This document shows, one piece after another, positions 13,961 to 27,000 of a stretch of DNA of 64,000 nucleotides. The position numbers were made by a program, and so were the translations under genes. This DNA comes from Hirudinaria manillensis. Lineage: Eukaryota; Annelida; Clitellata; Hirudinida; Hirudinidae. The notes under the pieces were generated by a model. That model did not search any database, had not been told where the DNA came from, and saw nothing but the letters and a program-made list of their open reading frames with translations. How positions within the stretch are numbered: position 1 is the stretch's first letter; every line of letters begins with the position of its first letter. The stretch is from contig CM067536.1 in assembly GCA_034509925.1 (NCBI GenBank), forward strand, positions 7,670,001 through 7,734,000. The letters run 5' to 3'.

Positions 13961-14355
13961 TTCTATAATTATTTTTTAATTTATCAAAATGCTTTCTGAC
14001 GTGCGGCAATCACAAGCTGATAATTGATTGACCAAACTATGCGTTTTTCGATTGGAACGTTTAAACAAAAATAAATTTGTTTTATCACTATTTTATTTAA
14101 GATTTGAATAAAATTTAATTAATGTTTAATAAACTAAAAAAGATTTAAATTTAATTAATTAAATTAATTTTAATTTAATTAATGTTTAATAAACTTAATT
14201 TTTAAGCAATATAAAAATTTAATCAATATTATCAAATATTCAGAATCTTTCTTGGCGAAGTCGACAAATGAATTTGTGAATTGCAGACACACAAACAGAC
14301 GACAAGATCTAATCAGCCCAATATTCTAGAAATATCAGATTCTTAACATCTCGAA

Positions 14356-15564
14356 ATGACAACAACCAGCACAAATATCGGTGAACAAATGTCCACAATC
14401 CAGTTTCTTAAATTGGATGGCACGAGAAAGAGGATATCCATAGCCTCGAGTAAAACATTATCGCAGCTCTGGGATGAAATCGAACCTTTATGCGAAAAGG
14501 AAGACAGACACCATTATCACTTGGTCCAACTGTTTCCACGCAAACTCCTCGAAGATGAATCTTTGTCATCAACTCTGGCATCTCTTGGTCTCGTTCCAAC
14601 TGGAAATTTGGGATTCGAAAGGAGAAAAGAAACTCAGACTAAAGTAAGCGGCGAGGAAGTGCTGTCCTCCTCCATGTCTTCTCTCGGTCTCGCTGAAAAG
14701 AAACAGGAAGTCGCCATTGAACCTGAGACTGAAGAAAAGAAGAAACAGCGTGAACTTTACGAGGAAATTAGGAAAGAACAATTAAAGCTTCAAAAAGAGG
14801 ACAAAGTCATAAGAGAAAACCTTCTGAAAGAAATGAAAGCCGACAGGGAACTGACGGCTTTGAGGAAATTCTCAGCAATTCCCAAAACACCGGTCGAACC
14901 GGTAACAGGCCGTGATTACAAATCGAGAGAAGATGGCCAAACACAGATTCAATTGATAGGGGTAAACGGCTCTAAAACGCTGATTCTCATCGACGATAAA
15001 AAGACTATTTCCGATCTTTGGAACGAAATTGAAAGTCAATTCGAAGAAGAAAATAGAAGCGAATACAATTTGATCCATCCACGCCCTCGTAAAATTTATG
15101 ACGGCGAACATTTATCATCGAGTCTCCTTTCTTTAGGTCTGTCACCGAGTGCAACCCTAACGTTTGAATGTAAAGATGGTTCGATAGGCTACAACAAAGA
15201 GTTTCCTTCACTAGGGACAGCAGTTAATAAGAAAAACGGAAAGCCCCATCCGGTAAAACCAAAGCAGCAATTCCAGGATGTCAAGAGCTTCATTCGAATT
15301 TGTCTTCCTGACGATAAGAAAATGGAAATAACTGTAAGCGAGAGTAAGACAATCGCTGCAATCTGGGATAAAATCAAACTCGTAAATAAGAAATTGTGTA
15401 GGCGCTATCACCTGGCTCAAAGCAATGGCGATGTTGTTTATGGTGATGAAGCTTTCAATTTCACACTGGCCTCGCTTAGACTCTCACCAACTGCGGATCT
15501 TAAGTTGGTACCCAGAAAACAAATTATCGGTCGTAAACCCACCGAATGCCCGTACCAAAACTAG
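14356..15564 (+). CDS. Intronless protein with three UBX-like (ubiquitin-fold) domains, 402 aa
   Basis: UBX domains are ubiquitin-fold modules that usually bind the AAA ATPase p97/VCP; most family members carry one, at the C-terminus. Here three related units are visible: about residues 13-90, 195-272 and 310-386. Each has the order beta-hairpin, KT(L/I)xxLWDEI helix, a YHLxxxxPRK strand, and a closing SLxLxPxxxLxFE strand. Unit 1 keeps an FPR loop (LFPRKLL, residues 59-65), the p97-contact motif. Unit 2 has RPR (residues 243-245). Unit 3 has lost it. A charged Glu/Lys-rich segment (about 124-171, likely coiled coil) separates units 1 and 2, as in many UBXN proteins. The reading frame has no intron, unlike almost every other gene here, suggesting an old retrocopy. 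The start is the first ATG. An AATAAA lies at 15661. Specific orthologue not recognised. Confidence 0.75.
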   Translation: MTTTSTNIGEQMSTIQFLKLDGTRKRISIASSKTLSQLWDEIEPLCEKEDRHHYHLVQLFPRKLLEDESLSSTLASLGLVPTGNLGFERRKETQTKVSGEEVLSSSMSSLGLAEKKQEVAIEPETEEKKKQRELYEEIRKEQLKLQKEDKVIRENLLKEMKADRELTALRKFSAIPKTPVEPVTGRDYKSREDGQTQIQLIGVNGSKTLILIDDKKTISDLWNEIESQFEEENRSEYNLIHPRPRKIYDGEHLSSSLLSLGLSPSATLTFECKDGSIGYNKEFPSLGTAVNKKNGKPHPVKPKQQFQDVKSFIRICLPDDKKMEITVSESKTIAAIWDKIKLVNKKLCRRYHLAQSNGDVVYGDEAFNFTLASLRLSPTADLKLVPRKQIIGRKPTECPYQN

Positions 15565-15660
15565 AGTTCTTTTTGTTCCATTATCTCGAATGAAAAGAAG
15601 AAACCTTGCTTTTGTGGCGACAGCCTTATCTTTATCTGGTACTTTTTTTTTACATTTTCA

Positions 15661-15666
15661 AATAAA
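15661..15666 (+). terminator. Candidate poly(A) signal of the triple-UBX gene
   Basis: AATAAA about 97 nt after the stop codon, in an AT-rich tail. Confidence 0.5.
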
Positions 15667-15779
15667 CTATTTTATAATAAATCAGTTTTGTTCGTCAATG
15701 AAATAATAATCCTTTATCCTATATTTTCTTTTTATACAAGATTCTAAAAATAATAATAATATTACCGTTATTATAATTG

Positions 15780-16030
15780 CTAGTCAGCTTGTCTTGCAGA
15801 TGTCGCGCGTGCGTTTGGGACTCTGGATATTTCTACCCAGTATCACCCATACTAAGCCGAAAATATTAAGGTAGTCGAACCCTCTCGTGACAGGGTTTAA
15901 GACCCCAAAACAATCCCTATCACTCGGAGGTTATGCGGCGACCCTAATGGCCGATCCGTTTGATTGCGAAGTGGCCTCGCTATGCTTAATAATAAGGCGA
16001 ATAAACTCGACTTGCGAAGAGATTTTTTAA
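15780..16030. other. Mixed-composition non-coding segment
   Basis: About 250 nt of higher GC without an ORF, between the UBX gene and AT-rich spacer. No splice-bounded exon seen. It may be a mobile-element fragment like the one at 13020-13960, but I see no shared long word between them. The remaining spacer to 17500 is AT-rich and shows nothing I can support. Confidence 0.25.
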
Positions 16031-17516
16031 AATATAAAGATCAATAGGAAAAAGAAAAAAAAAGAAAATGGCTTATAATTGTTCATTGAATATAATTTAA
16101 TAAATGTTTTTAGAGGAAACGAACCTCAGTCAAGCGGCACAAACGTGCGAATATCTTTAACTGTAAAAGACGATAATGGTGAACTCATTTCAAGAATGAA
16201 ACTTAAGAAATAATTTCAGAGGCAGGCGACAATACAACCAGGTGGTTCTCCAAACTCGTAAACTCAAAACAAGAAGACAAAAGAAAAAACAAAATGCAAC
16301 CTATAAACGAATATTGCCTCGTGTTGCGTTCGTTTGATTACATCTCGGTTATGGTGTCGACGCGGTGAAATAAATGCCTGAATTGGGGAACAACGATTAT
16401 TAAATATTTGCAGAATAAATAAAATTATTAAGGAAATAAATACGTGGTAATTGCCAATGAATGAGTATAAAACAGAACGAACGTCAAAGTAGAAATAAAG
16501 CCGAAACCGTAACAAAGCCTGATCTGATATTTTCTCAGTTATTTGCCTGGGAATCATCAAGTGTTCACAGAAATACCTGGGATGTAGTTTTTATGATGAC
16601 ATGCAATAAAATAACTTTTTAAAATTTAAATTTCCCAAAATCTAGAAAGTCCACGTATATATGTGGATCGATATTCGTGATAACTTCAACGAAATAGCAA
16701 TATAAATGAAATGAAGTTAAAACCAGGCAGGCACTTGATACTACAAACTTAAGAGTTCAATGAAGCATCTATTAAAATATCCCTTTAATCTGAATTAAAT
16801 ATCAATCACGTACCCTTATGTCTTGTCGTTGGCAATAATTGGAAAGGTCCGAAACATTCTACTGCCGAGTTTTATCAGATGAAACAAAGTAATAAAGCGA
16901 CGACAACAAACAGACGGATAACGTATTCGTAGAGTTACCGAGCATCCTCTAAACATCCACAACGAATAGGAATACAAAACGTGCATAAACAGAGGATATT
17001 CAACACTCATTATTAAATGCTTCCTGAAGCTTTCCTGTTACGAAGACGTCAACAAGAAGGACTTTCTCGAAATATTAAGACTTGAAAAGTTCCCCGCAAA
17101 GGGTCGTGCGAGAAGCTGGCAACGAAGGAAAGAAAGGAAATCGGACGTCTCCGTCCTGCCAAAATGGCGGAAACCTGTCGGACTCGGACCGATCCTATGT
17201 ACAGATTGAAATTGAACTGTTGTCAAAAAATAAAGCTCACGTTCTGTCATGACTTAGCTTCTCGCGAAGAAGAATTGGGAAATGAACTAAAGCTTCGTTT
17301 GAAAAAAAAACAAACAAACAAACAAATAAACGAACAAACAGAAAAAAAATATAGTAAAAATCTGTGTATAAAGCAATTAGGTGCAGACGACAGAGAACAC
17401 GCAAATAACAGAACGAACGCTGAACATTTTGAGAACAAACGTGGGGCTTGTGACGGACATGATGACAACGACAATGGCGAAAATGGCCATCGCGGAGATG
17501 ATAATGAAATTCCAAA

Positions 17517-20500
17517 TCAGACCAGAATGGCCTTGCTTATAATACTGCTATCAGTACTCCGTCCATTGCTCATACCGGCGTCATCCTTTTCCAGGATGAC
17601 CTGCGGCACTATGCCAGGAAAAGCTTGCAGGTCCGGACGGAATTCTCTCCCCGTCTGGAACGGGGCACGAACTCCGACCCCTGCCTTGGCCTCGTCGATG
17701 TCTTCGTATACGTGATCGCTCGCGTCCGACGGATTCCCGAAGTTCTTGTCGGGGATCTTCGGGTCCTTCCGGTAGGAGTCGATCATCCGATCTATCAGAT
17801 GGCGATCGGCAGACCCCGGGCCGAAAGCCCCCGCCTTGTCCGGGGATATGATGTACTTCGACGTCACTATGAGAGGTACGGGGGCGTGCCCTCCCAAAGC
17901 CCGGGCGTCGAGCACGCTGGCCGAGGTCTCGCCTCGGGAGGCATCCCTTTTCATGGACCGGACGGCAGAATGAAGGGGCAGTTCCGACCTTGGAGCGGCT
18001 TCGAATCCGTCGGCAGGTCGGCGGTTCGAACTCGTTCTTTCGTCAACGTTGACAATGGCGACGTCGCTGCCGTCTTCGCTGCTACTGGAACACCGGGCGG
18101 TCCTGAGGCCCCTCTCCTCTCCATTCAGCCAGCACAGGTTGGCCGAGCTCTGATTGCTGGCGCTCAGCGTCTGGTAGACGGTCACGTCTTCGTCCCGATT
18201 GGCCCCGTCGGAGACGGCCTTCTCCCTGTTTTTCCCCGGCGATTTCTGAGCCGTCCTCGCTTTGTTCCTCTTTGCCAGGCAGACGAATGCCAGCACCAGG
18301 AAGGCAGCGAACGAAAGACAGAGGATGGAGGAGCTGAGAGAGACGGCCAGGACGTTGATGCCGTTCTGAGGGGTAGAGTTGTGGTCTGGAAAAGTATTTA
18401 GGGAATTTTGTTGAAATTTGATGGAACACAAGCAATAACAAATGAGAAAAAAAACTTTCGCATTATTGCCTTTAACAAGTTTTAACAAACAAAAGTAATG
18501 TTATTATAAAGATGTAATATTATTACTGTTATTATTATTATTATTAATATTTGGTAATGCCATCTGTAGCAACAGTTTAATAATAAGGCTGTTATTAAAC
18601 AACACTAAAACACAACTCAGATAGTTATTAAACAACCTGCAGAATGCACCGAGGAATCGGGGTTCAAACCGTCTACCGAGGTCGGAAGGTCCGCCGCAAC
18701 CCCGTGACCCTCGGGGCATTCGACGGTTTCGTCCTCGTCCGATCCGTCCTCACAGTCGACTTTTCCGTCGCAAACTTTGGAGGCTTCCAAGCAAAGGTCA
18801 CCGTCGCATCGAAGGCCGTTCATCGAGAGGCATTCCGATGTCGGAGCTGGAGATAGACAGAAATCTATCGGTCGAGTGATTTTTAAACGAATGATAGTAA
18901 AATTCGTGAGGTTTGTGACTTTGATAATAAAAACAACCAAGCAATAATAATAATGTTAATAACTATAATATATATTATTATATACATATATATGAACAAT
19001 CCAACTAGACCGACTCGTGCAAGATTCTGGGTCGAGCAAAAAGCCGTCCAACATGATCTGAGAGTCACTTCTCAGAAGAGACTCGAGAAGAATCTGGAAA
19101 TGAAATCGTTCTGCATTTATTCATTTATTGTGACATTTAGTTCGATTAATTAGGTAATTGGTTAATAATTCCACTTTTAACAAACGACAAACACCGTCAT
19201 ATTCAATAATTGCAAATGCGGCAACGACAACGACTAGACGACCTTGTAAGGTTTGTCTCGTTGCAAAACGAGGTCGGCAGCGGCGGCGACCCAATTCCCT
19301 CGCAGGCGATTGGCCGCAGACCAGAGGGGCGGAGTCAAGTGGTCGTCGTGGCCAACGACTCGGACGTTGAGACGAGAGAGTCCCCGACCGTCGCCGTGGA
19401 AACGGTAGAAGAATTTGAAGCAGGCGTGGTAAAATGCGGAACCGTTTCCCTCGCGACGAATGCGGGTCGATCCGAGGTCACCCTCGAAGGAGGAGGTCAC
19501 TTGGGGACTGACGAGCAGAGACCTGGTCAGTGCCTGGTCTTCGAGAGCCACGGTTGTAATGTAACTGCCTGATTACAGTAAAACAGTGTTTTCATTTTAG
19601 AATTTAATTGATCCTGATTGATTGCCTTGTACTGTAACTTGAAATGTCAGGTACTAAGCGAATTGCATTTATGATCTAGGATCTCAGGTTTTGCAAATAA
19701 TTTAAGGTGTTGTAAATAATTTCAGCAATTATGAAAAAAAATAGTTACTAATTTTTTGAAAACTTCAATGAATTCGTGGAAAGGCTCCATTAATAAATTA
19801 AATTAAATTAACAGAAACAACATAAATATGGTTTCAATAAATCAAACAACAATAAATTCTTACAAATAGGAAATTAAAATCAGTAAATTTTGAATGAGTT
19901 TTGGTAACCTCTGAAGTCTTCTTCTTCGTGATCATGGTCTAAGGTTTCGACATGTCTCTGCCACTTCCCTTCTGCCATCAATGCTCCACCTCCATGCTCG
20001 AGTCTCTCCAAGGACAGCCAATCGCAGTTCGACGACTCAAAGTTGCATGAGATGTCACCTGGAATAGAAATCGAAATAACCACAAAATTGTTTCAGGAGT
20101 GCAATTCGCAAGGACAACGACGATTCCACTCACTCTTGCCGCAAGGTCCGACCGATATCGAGAGGTCGTCGATGGCCACGACCCCGAGGCTGCCCTCTGG
20201 CCAATGGGAATCGGGCACGTCGGTCGCTATGGCAACCTGGACCGAGGTAAGTCCCGATAGGCTGATCTCGGCCATTCGCCAGGTGGATGCTACTCCAGTG
20301 GGTCTAGATTCTTCGTGAAAAACAAGGAGTGTAATAATAATAATAGTAATAATAATAATACTAACAACAATAATAATAGTCATCATCATCAACACCACCT
20401 TTATCTTCAAGCACCACCTGAAGATCCACTTCTTCAGCAAAATTCACAATAGAGGCATAGAAATGCAAAAGCATCGATGGCACTATGAACATTGCACCTT

Positions 20501-22526
20501 ACGAATTACCACCATAGCGAGATCACCATCATCATCATCATCATCATCATCATTATTATTATTATTATTATTATTATCATCATCATCATCACCAGCACAA
20601 TGAACACTATCATCACTATCATAATTGCTTGCATTGATCAACTCGGTCTCCGATGACTCACCCCACTCTGCCAGTGCGTGCATCTGATCCCTGGATAGGA
20701 AGACCTTCAGACCTGGACTCTGGGGACTGGCAAAGAGGAACCAAAAGGTCAGGCAGTGTCGAAGGTCAGGGTTCAGAGGTATCTCCGGTCCGAGGAGCAA
20801 TGACTTCATGTTTTTAGAGGAGAGCAGGAATGATCCGCCTGCATTAATTAATTAATTATGATAATCCTGAATGCATGTCTTGGTAATCCTGAATATATAT
20901 TATAATTAATTAATATTAATAATAAATAAATCCATTAATTGAATAATAATAATCTAATAAATTGTTAATCATTATTATAATTACAGACAACAGGCAAAAA
21001 TAAATTCTATAAAACAAAGCTTAAATGTTCCAAACGTTGTCCTTAAATAAGAAAACATAATAATGAGGTCAAAACACACGCTCGCAACATCGCAATCCGA
21101 TCGTGACCTGCTCCGATGGTGTGATCGTCGATGAAAGTCGAACCGAGGAAGAGACTTTCCGTTCTCTTCCATCCTTCCGTATTGACGGGACAACTGTTTT
21201 CCCCGTCATCTTCTTTGCTGAAGTCAACGGTTTTTGCAATATTGAAAATCGAATACCGAGAAGTAATTGTCGATTATTCTTTAGTTAATTGATATTAATA
21301 ATTATACGATTAACATTAATAATTGACATTTAATAACTTGTTGAAAATTATTTATTTGTGTTTATGTAATAAATTATTTTATAAGTATTGGCATTATGCC
21401 AATACAATGAAGCAATCACCTCCTCCAGGAGAAGTCACATTTCATGAGAGTTTCACCTGAAAATGAATATAGGTCTTGAGATTTAAAATAAATAATACAT
21501 AATTTTATTAAAAGTCACTTTTATTTGCAACTAATAATCAACAATTATGAATATTTTTTTTGTGATTGCAAGATTATTTCAATAGCAAACTTTTGAAATT
21601 AACCAGTTTGCCTCATTTCTGCTTGAATTATCTCTTTTTTAATCAAAAGAAATTATCTGTGATTGAAATGATTAAATTGTCATGGCTAAATTTAAAAACT
21701 GCTCAGTTTCTGAGACTTCTTTGTGCGAATCTTTCAGTCATTTGAAACAACTTAAGAGCATTTCTTATTGCTCCGAGGTGAACCGTGCTTTGTATCGCTA
21801 TCATAAAAGTATTTTCACGGCACGCGTCATAAAATCTCGGGAGACGAAGAGACAAAGGAACGCACCCGTCTCTGCACGTCTGCCAGGTTCAGTTGTAGGT
21901 TCGACCTCCGATGAATCGAGGATCTTGTAAGTCGCGTAAAAACCTCTTCCATTGGAGCTGTTGTCGGAAGAGAACTTCAAGACGAATTTGTTCTTCAAAT
22001 TCCCTGCAAATTCAGAAATTATGTGAGAGAACCAATGAAATGTGCTGATTTATAAATCTTAAAAGTCTCTCGTTGAGTGAAATCCAAATATTTTATTGTG
22101 AAACTGTTACCAACTTTTAAAAACTGAAAACTCAAAAAGGCACAAAATCAATTATAAACTAAGTCCACATTGATTATTTTAGTGCAGGGCATCACTAACA
22201 ACAAGAATATCCAGATGCCAAACTAGACTGTGGATAGTCTGTGTCCGCCATTCCGTATTGCCAGACTCCATTGGAGCAATACTTGATAGGGGGTGAAGAT
22301 TGGAACTCCAGAAAGTCAAACAAACAAAACGGAACGTTCAGTTCAATATCGAACTTATGAAACATGAAGCATATTTTTGCTCCTTGGTTCGGAGGGCGAG
22401 ATTTCCCGTAAAATGTGTATCGACAGGCCAGATTGTGTCGGTACTCAAATGGATAATTGTAGCTCGATAGAAAGCCTTCACTTTCCAATACTTCAGAATA
22501 AAAACGATCACACTCGGTGTTTACAA
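17517..22526 (-). CDS. Single-pass receptor: CUB-MAM-MAM-LDLa-TM-cytoplasmic tail (5' end not resolved)
   Basis: Exons in transcript order: 22526-22203, 22003-21866, 21456-21420, 21217-21108, 20838-20662, 20310-20134, 20058-19909, 19568-19243, 19093-19015, 18846-18637, 18385-17517. Phases match at every junction, giving about 864 aa. Seen: a CUB domain (first two exons; SEGFLSSYNYP, LKFSSD, GFYATYKIL); MAM 1 over the next four exons (CDFSW ... GW ... DHTIG ... AIDDLSISVGPC); MAM 2 over three (CNFESSNCDW ... SCT); one LDLa with six Cys and the calcium-binding DCEDGSDE; a hydrophobic membrane segment (about residues 586-612); and a 250-residue Ser-rich tail with VYEDID, ending AILV, which fits a class II PDZ ligand. 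The most 3' CUB donor (22203) is the least certain. Nearly all introns are phase 1, as in shuffled extracellular modules. The signal peptide exon was not found. It resembles neuropilin/NETO-type co-receptors in style, but the order is not one I know. Confidence 0.8.
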
Positions 22527-22611
22527 CTGCATTAATGTAAAAATTAGTTAGACATCTTTAACTGTGCAGCATGAATATTTAATAAATTTTTTCGATCCTG
22601 TAGAAAAAAAA

Positions 22612-22725
22612 TCAAATAAAAAACCAACATGTGAGGGCAACAGACAGCGAAAATATCCTGGTAAGGAGGATCGATAATTTCATGTTTCAAAGCAAAATCT
22701 ATCGTTTTTAAACAAACGAAGTCAT
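22612..22725 (-). other. Possible upstream exon of the receptor (Cys-containing, ends CCP)
   Basis: After an acceptor-like GTGTTCAG the minus strand is open for 38 codons, with Cys near the start and a VCCP-like ending (AVCCPHM). This resembles the end of a clip or other small Cys domain. However, the natural donor (CAT|GTTGGT) leaves phase 2 while the next exon needs phase 1. The link is therefore unproven. Confidence 0.2.
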
Positions 22726-24051
22726 CCTGAACACAAATATTCACCAATGGGCTCACGATCAAGTCCTCTGTGTTTTTGGTTTGTGCCTTTATAGGCTCTA
22801 TCTCGATGCTTCATTTCCTATTGTCTAAATCTTGGACCGAATCATCGGCCTTTCGACAGGTAAACTAACAAAGGTAAACTGCGGAATATTTTTTTTATTA
22901 ATAAATACTACAAGGTTACAACGGTACAGTCTACTTTTTTCAAATTCTCCACGTGAAAGTTATTATGCTCGAAGCTTTTTTAAGCATTTTCTGATCAAGT
23001 CACTTTATTTTTTATAAAGACACAGCAGCAGTAAAAACATTTGTTTGTATTGATGCATCTCCAACAACAAGTCGTAAAAATAAAAATCATTCAATAATTC
23101 GCCAGTGCTTTTCTGAGAAAAATCAAAATATTCAAAGGAACCAAAAATGCATGAATTAAAATTTTTTTTTTTCGTGCTCGGTTAAAAACACCAAACGTTC
23201 CAATATTTTTTATTGCGTATTTTTATTTTAAAAATTCTAAATTGTTAGCTGCCACAAGCATCTGACGGGTTAGATAATATTTGGCTAATAATGCTGGACC
23301 GCACATCTCTTGGCAGACGACTTAGTGTAATATCCGTTTTAACACGCGGCAGGCTAGTTTTAGGTTTCGAGGTTCTGCGTCAAAAATAAGTGTGAAGATG
23401 GATTTTTATGTACCGTTGATATTATTTTTCATTAATTCGATCAATTGAAATGAACTATTAGGCCGGTTTTCAAGCATGGATTACATAACTTGTTGTGGAT
23501 TCCTAACATCTCGTGAGTACTTTAGTTATCACGTTTAGTCGCTTTTATGTGTTACGAAGTAATTTCTGAGACAGTGTTATGTGAAGTGTGGATCGTTGAC
23601 TTCTAGTCAGTTACAATTTTTGATTTTTTTTCTTCACGTTGAACGATTTTGTATCATATCAACTCCATTGCCTTGTTTTTGATTAAGAAACGCTAATATC
23701 CACAATAATTTTCAAACTCGTTGATTTACGAAAATTGTGCATCAAATAAGACAATTACAACAATACAAACAACGACAATAACGATACTCACGGTAAAAGT
23801 GTTTTTGATCGAGACAGAGTGAATATTTTATCATTCGGGTCAATTTATTGAATTTAATTTTCATCTACTTCATTCTTTCAATGACTCTGCAGCGCATTAT
23901 ATATATCTTTTGAGATCCGTTTAATTTCGTGAACTGTTTATAGCAAAGTACAACTTTTCCCAGGTGGCCTAAAAAGACAAATAATAATAAATAAATAAAT
24001 AAAGTGAATCCACTTAAATGGAGCTATTTCACGTTGGTTAAAGTATGCATA

Positions 24052-27000
24052 TTAAAACATGTTTAAAGTGTTTGGTGTCCAAAAGCCTACGTTGTCAATT
24101 TCGTCTCCATGAAGCATCTTTAACAAGTCTTTCTTCAGGTGTTCGTTATGCTCAGATAGGATCAGGTAGGGACTGCGTTAACATATATTTATTATATTTG
24201 GACATTAATTTGATAAGTTAACCATTGTCTCACCATTTATTCATAACTGTTTTAAACCACCACGGCAAGGCACCACCAGAATGATCGAAAAGTCTTTTCC
24301 CAATGAATTTCATTGCAAAGCTGTAGTAGAACCTGAAAATCCTACCATCCATTCCTTCAGTGTCTCCATTTATCTTATGAAATTAAGAAAATTGAAACAA
24401 AATTTATAATTTAGTTTGAAATGCTCTGATCTAAATTTGAGAACTAACATTGCCAAGTTCTTTAGATTTCTTAAAGATTTCGTGCAACTTGGAAGTGATA
24501 TATAGGCATTTAAGGAAGTCGTCGTACAACATATATTTTTCAATCGTATAATCGCATTCGTCATATTCCGTTGGTTCTTCGATGTTGTCCCGTGGAATAT
24601 GGGGTTCAATATCGTTGCAGTGTCGGTTATCTATGAATCTCATTAATTCTTCGGGGCAGTCACAATTCTTTAATTTAAATTGAATTTGATAAATTATTAG
24701 TGTAGTAGCAAAGTATAATAATTTAATAGCTTATTTACATACTACAATAATTCATCGCTGATGTAATAAATTATTACTAAAACGTACAATAATACTATGG
24801 AAAACCCATCCGAATGTACTCAGACGCTCAATAGCTAAGAAAATGTCAGAGCCACATTCTGCTTCTTCCTCTACACATCGACGTGCCTAATAAAATGAAT
24901 AATTCATGTAAATAGCATAAAATAAATTTTTCATTTATCTATATTTATACATGCACATGTCCCAGGATGAAATGCTTTGCTCGATGTAAGTTTTCTTCTT
25001 CGTTTGTGGCTGATTTGAAATACTGGTACAAATAATCAACTCTAATATATTGGAATACACTCTTAGCCAAAAATATGTAGTTTTTATCGTGAATTTTCAT
25101 CTGAATACAGAGGCAATAAATGATGAATCATTAAAATCAGTCAAAATGCACTGTTTAAATAATTTACTATGAAACGGACGAGTGAATGTAATTAATATAA
25201 TGCAGAGACTTATCAATATAATGCTTAAACCTTACTTACCTGTTGAATGTCTATGTATGACTTAAAGAGACTTTTGAATTCTTCAGAGGGTTTGATTTTA
25301 ATTTGTTCGACCAAGATCCCACCTAACAACATCGGGAAAGTGAAATTCAATATTAAGAAATATTCACTAGATCCATTTAACATATGAAATTAATAGAATA
25401 ATAATAGTAGTAGGTTTCACAAATTTTTTTTACATTGGTGAGAGATCCAAGATGTTATCCGTTTGTTTTGTGCGTTCTTAGCTTCTGGAATGTTTTTGAG
25501 TTTTGGTAAATACATATACATCTCGATCGCTACAACGAGAAAATTTTCATATAGCAACGTTGTAAAAGTTGTTATTTGATTGATAAGATTATTAAATGAT
25601 GTTTCACAGTTCAGACATACTTCCCACTAATTTTCCAAGGTTTTTATCCATGGCTCTCTTATGCCAGTCTACCGCCACTTTTAGAAATTTGATTCCACGG
25701 CATATATGCATTATATTTCGATCGAAGAATAAATATTGGATGGGGCTGTTAAGATAAATAAACATTTATCAGTTTCGAATTTCATACATTAAGATAAAAA
25801 CGTACCAAATAGCATATTGGTATTGAAAAGGAATTCTCCAGCCGTCTAAATCCATTTCAAAATTTTCATCAGTAAAATGTTCTAATAATTGAACAAATGC
25901 CGTGTCCAAGATGCGGCACTTCATTTTCAAGAACTGAAAACACAAATAACGATTTTTGAATTTGTTAAGTTTAATTCGACATATTTCCATTTTATCCCGT
26001 ATTTCCGATTTTTGCCTGATTTAGTTATTCGTGACGAAAATATTTGAAGACCATTGACAAAAAGAATATTTAAATTCATACCAAGCGACCGTAGATAGCT
26101 TGAAACGACTTATAAGTATTTTCCACAAGGAACCTCGTTGATTCTTCTGAACAGTTACCTGTTGATACGAATTGTTTTCAAAAGGAGTCAAACAATTTTA
26201 TCAATTGCATTCAAATTCAGTATGTTATTATTATGTGTCAGTGATATTAGTTATTTACTAACTCGATTTGTTTATGAGAGGTATGTCTTGACCTGGATAT
26301 AATATATCATCTAGACTGAAGATATACGGATCCGATTTGCAGGGCAAGAGAGAACTGAAATTTTAATAAATAAATTATGAATGACGAAATCTAGTCGCAA
26401 CTTGGTGCTGAGCAAAAAATATGCTGCTATATGTCTTAAAAGAATCACTACGACAGAGTTCATTTTTTGTTACGAACAAATAAGGTAATAGGTAATGGCT
26501 TCTTTATGAATTGTAGAGATTTTGAGGTATATTATTGATAACGACAGATAAAAGAAAAAGCCGACCTCAGAATAGTCGCGGTTTTCTTAAATTCTTCAAT
26601 AGTTTCCTCTGGCACTTCCTACGTAATAGTGGAGAAAAAAGGATTGAAGGAACAAATTATCTAAGATAACTCATTAAGTTTTAGCATTGCAATTATAAGA
26701 TATAAAAAATTAAATTTCATTCCAACCTTTGAATCTGGCAGAAGTGGCTTGCTCAATTCTCTTAATGAATCTATTACAAATTGTGCCGCAGTTTCTATAA
26801 TGGATTTCAAAATATTAACTAATTTAATTCACGTTGGTTATATTTTCAAAGACTAATTTAAATATTTTTCAAAGACTTGGATGAGCAGTCACCAAAGAAA
26901 ATAGTTGGGCGCTAAGTATGCGATATTCGTACACATCTACTTAATGCTTTACATGTATTTTAATTATCATCTTAACTATGATAAACACTTTTGATTTTAC

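Noticed and set aside
15866-15890. TTAAGGTAG word resembling the 28S rDNA R2 target
   Set aside because: Only nine bases match and the flanks do not resemble rDNA.
17625-18401. 258-codon plus-strand ORF opposite the receptor tail
   Set aside because: It is antisense to a well-supported exon (membrane segment plus cytoplasmic tail). It has Arg/Gly/Val-rich shadow composition and no recognisable domain.
23476-23516. Plus-strand ATG exon-like piece ending in a perfect GTGAGT donor
   Set aside because: It is only about 12 codons, and I found no partner exon on the plus strand before the minus-strand genes begin.
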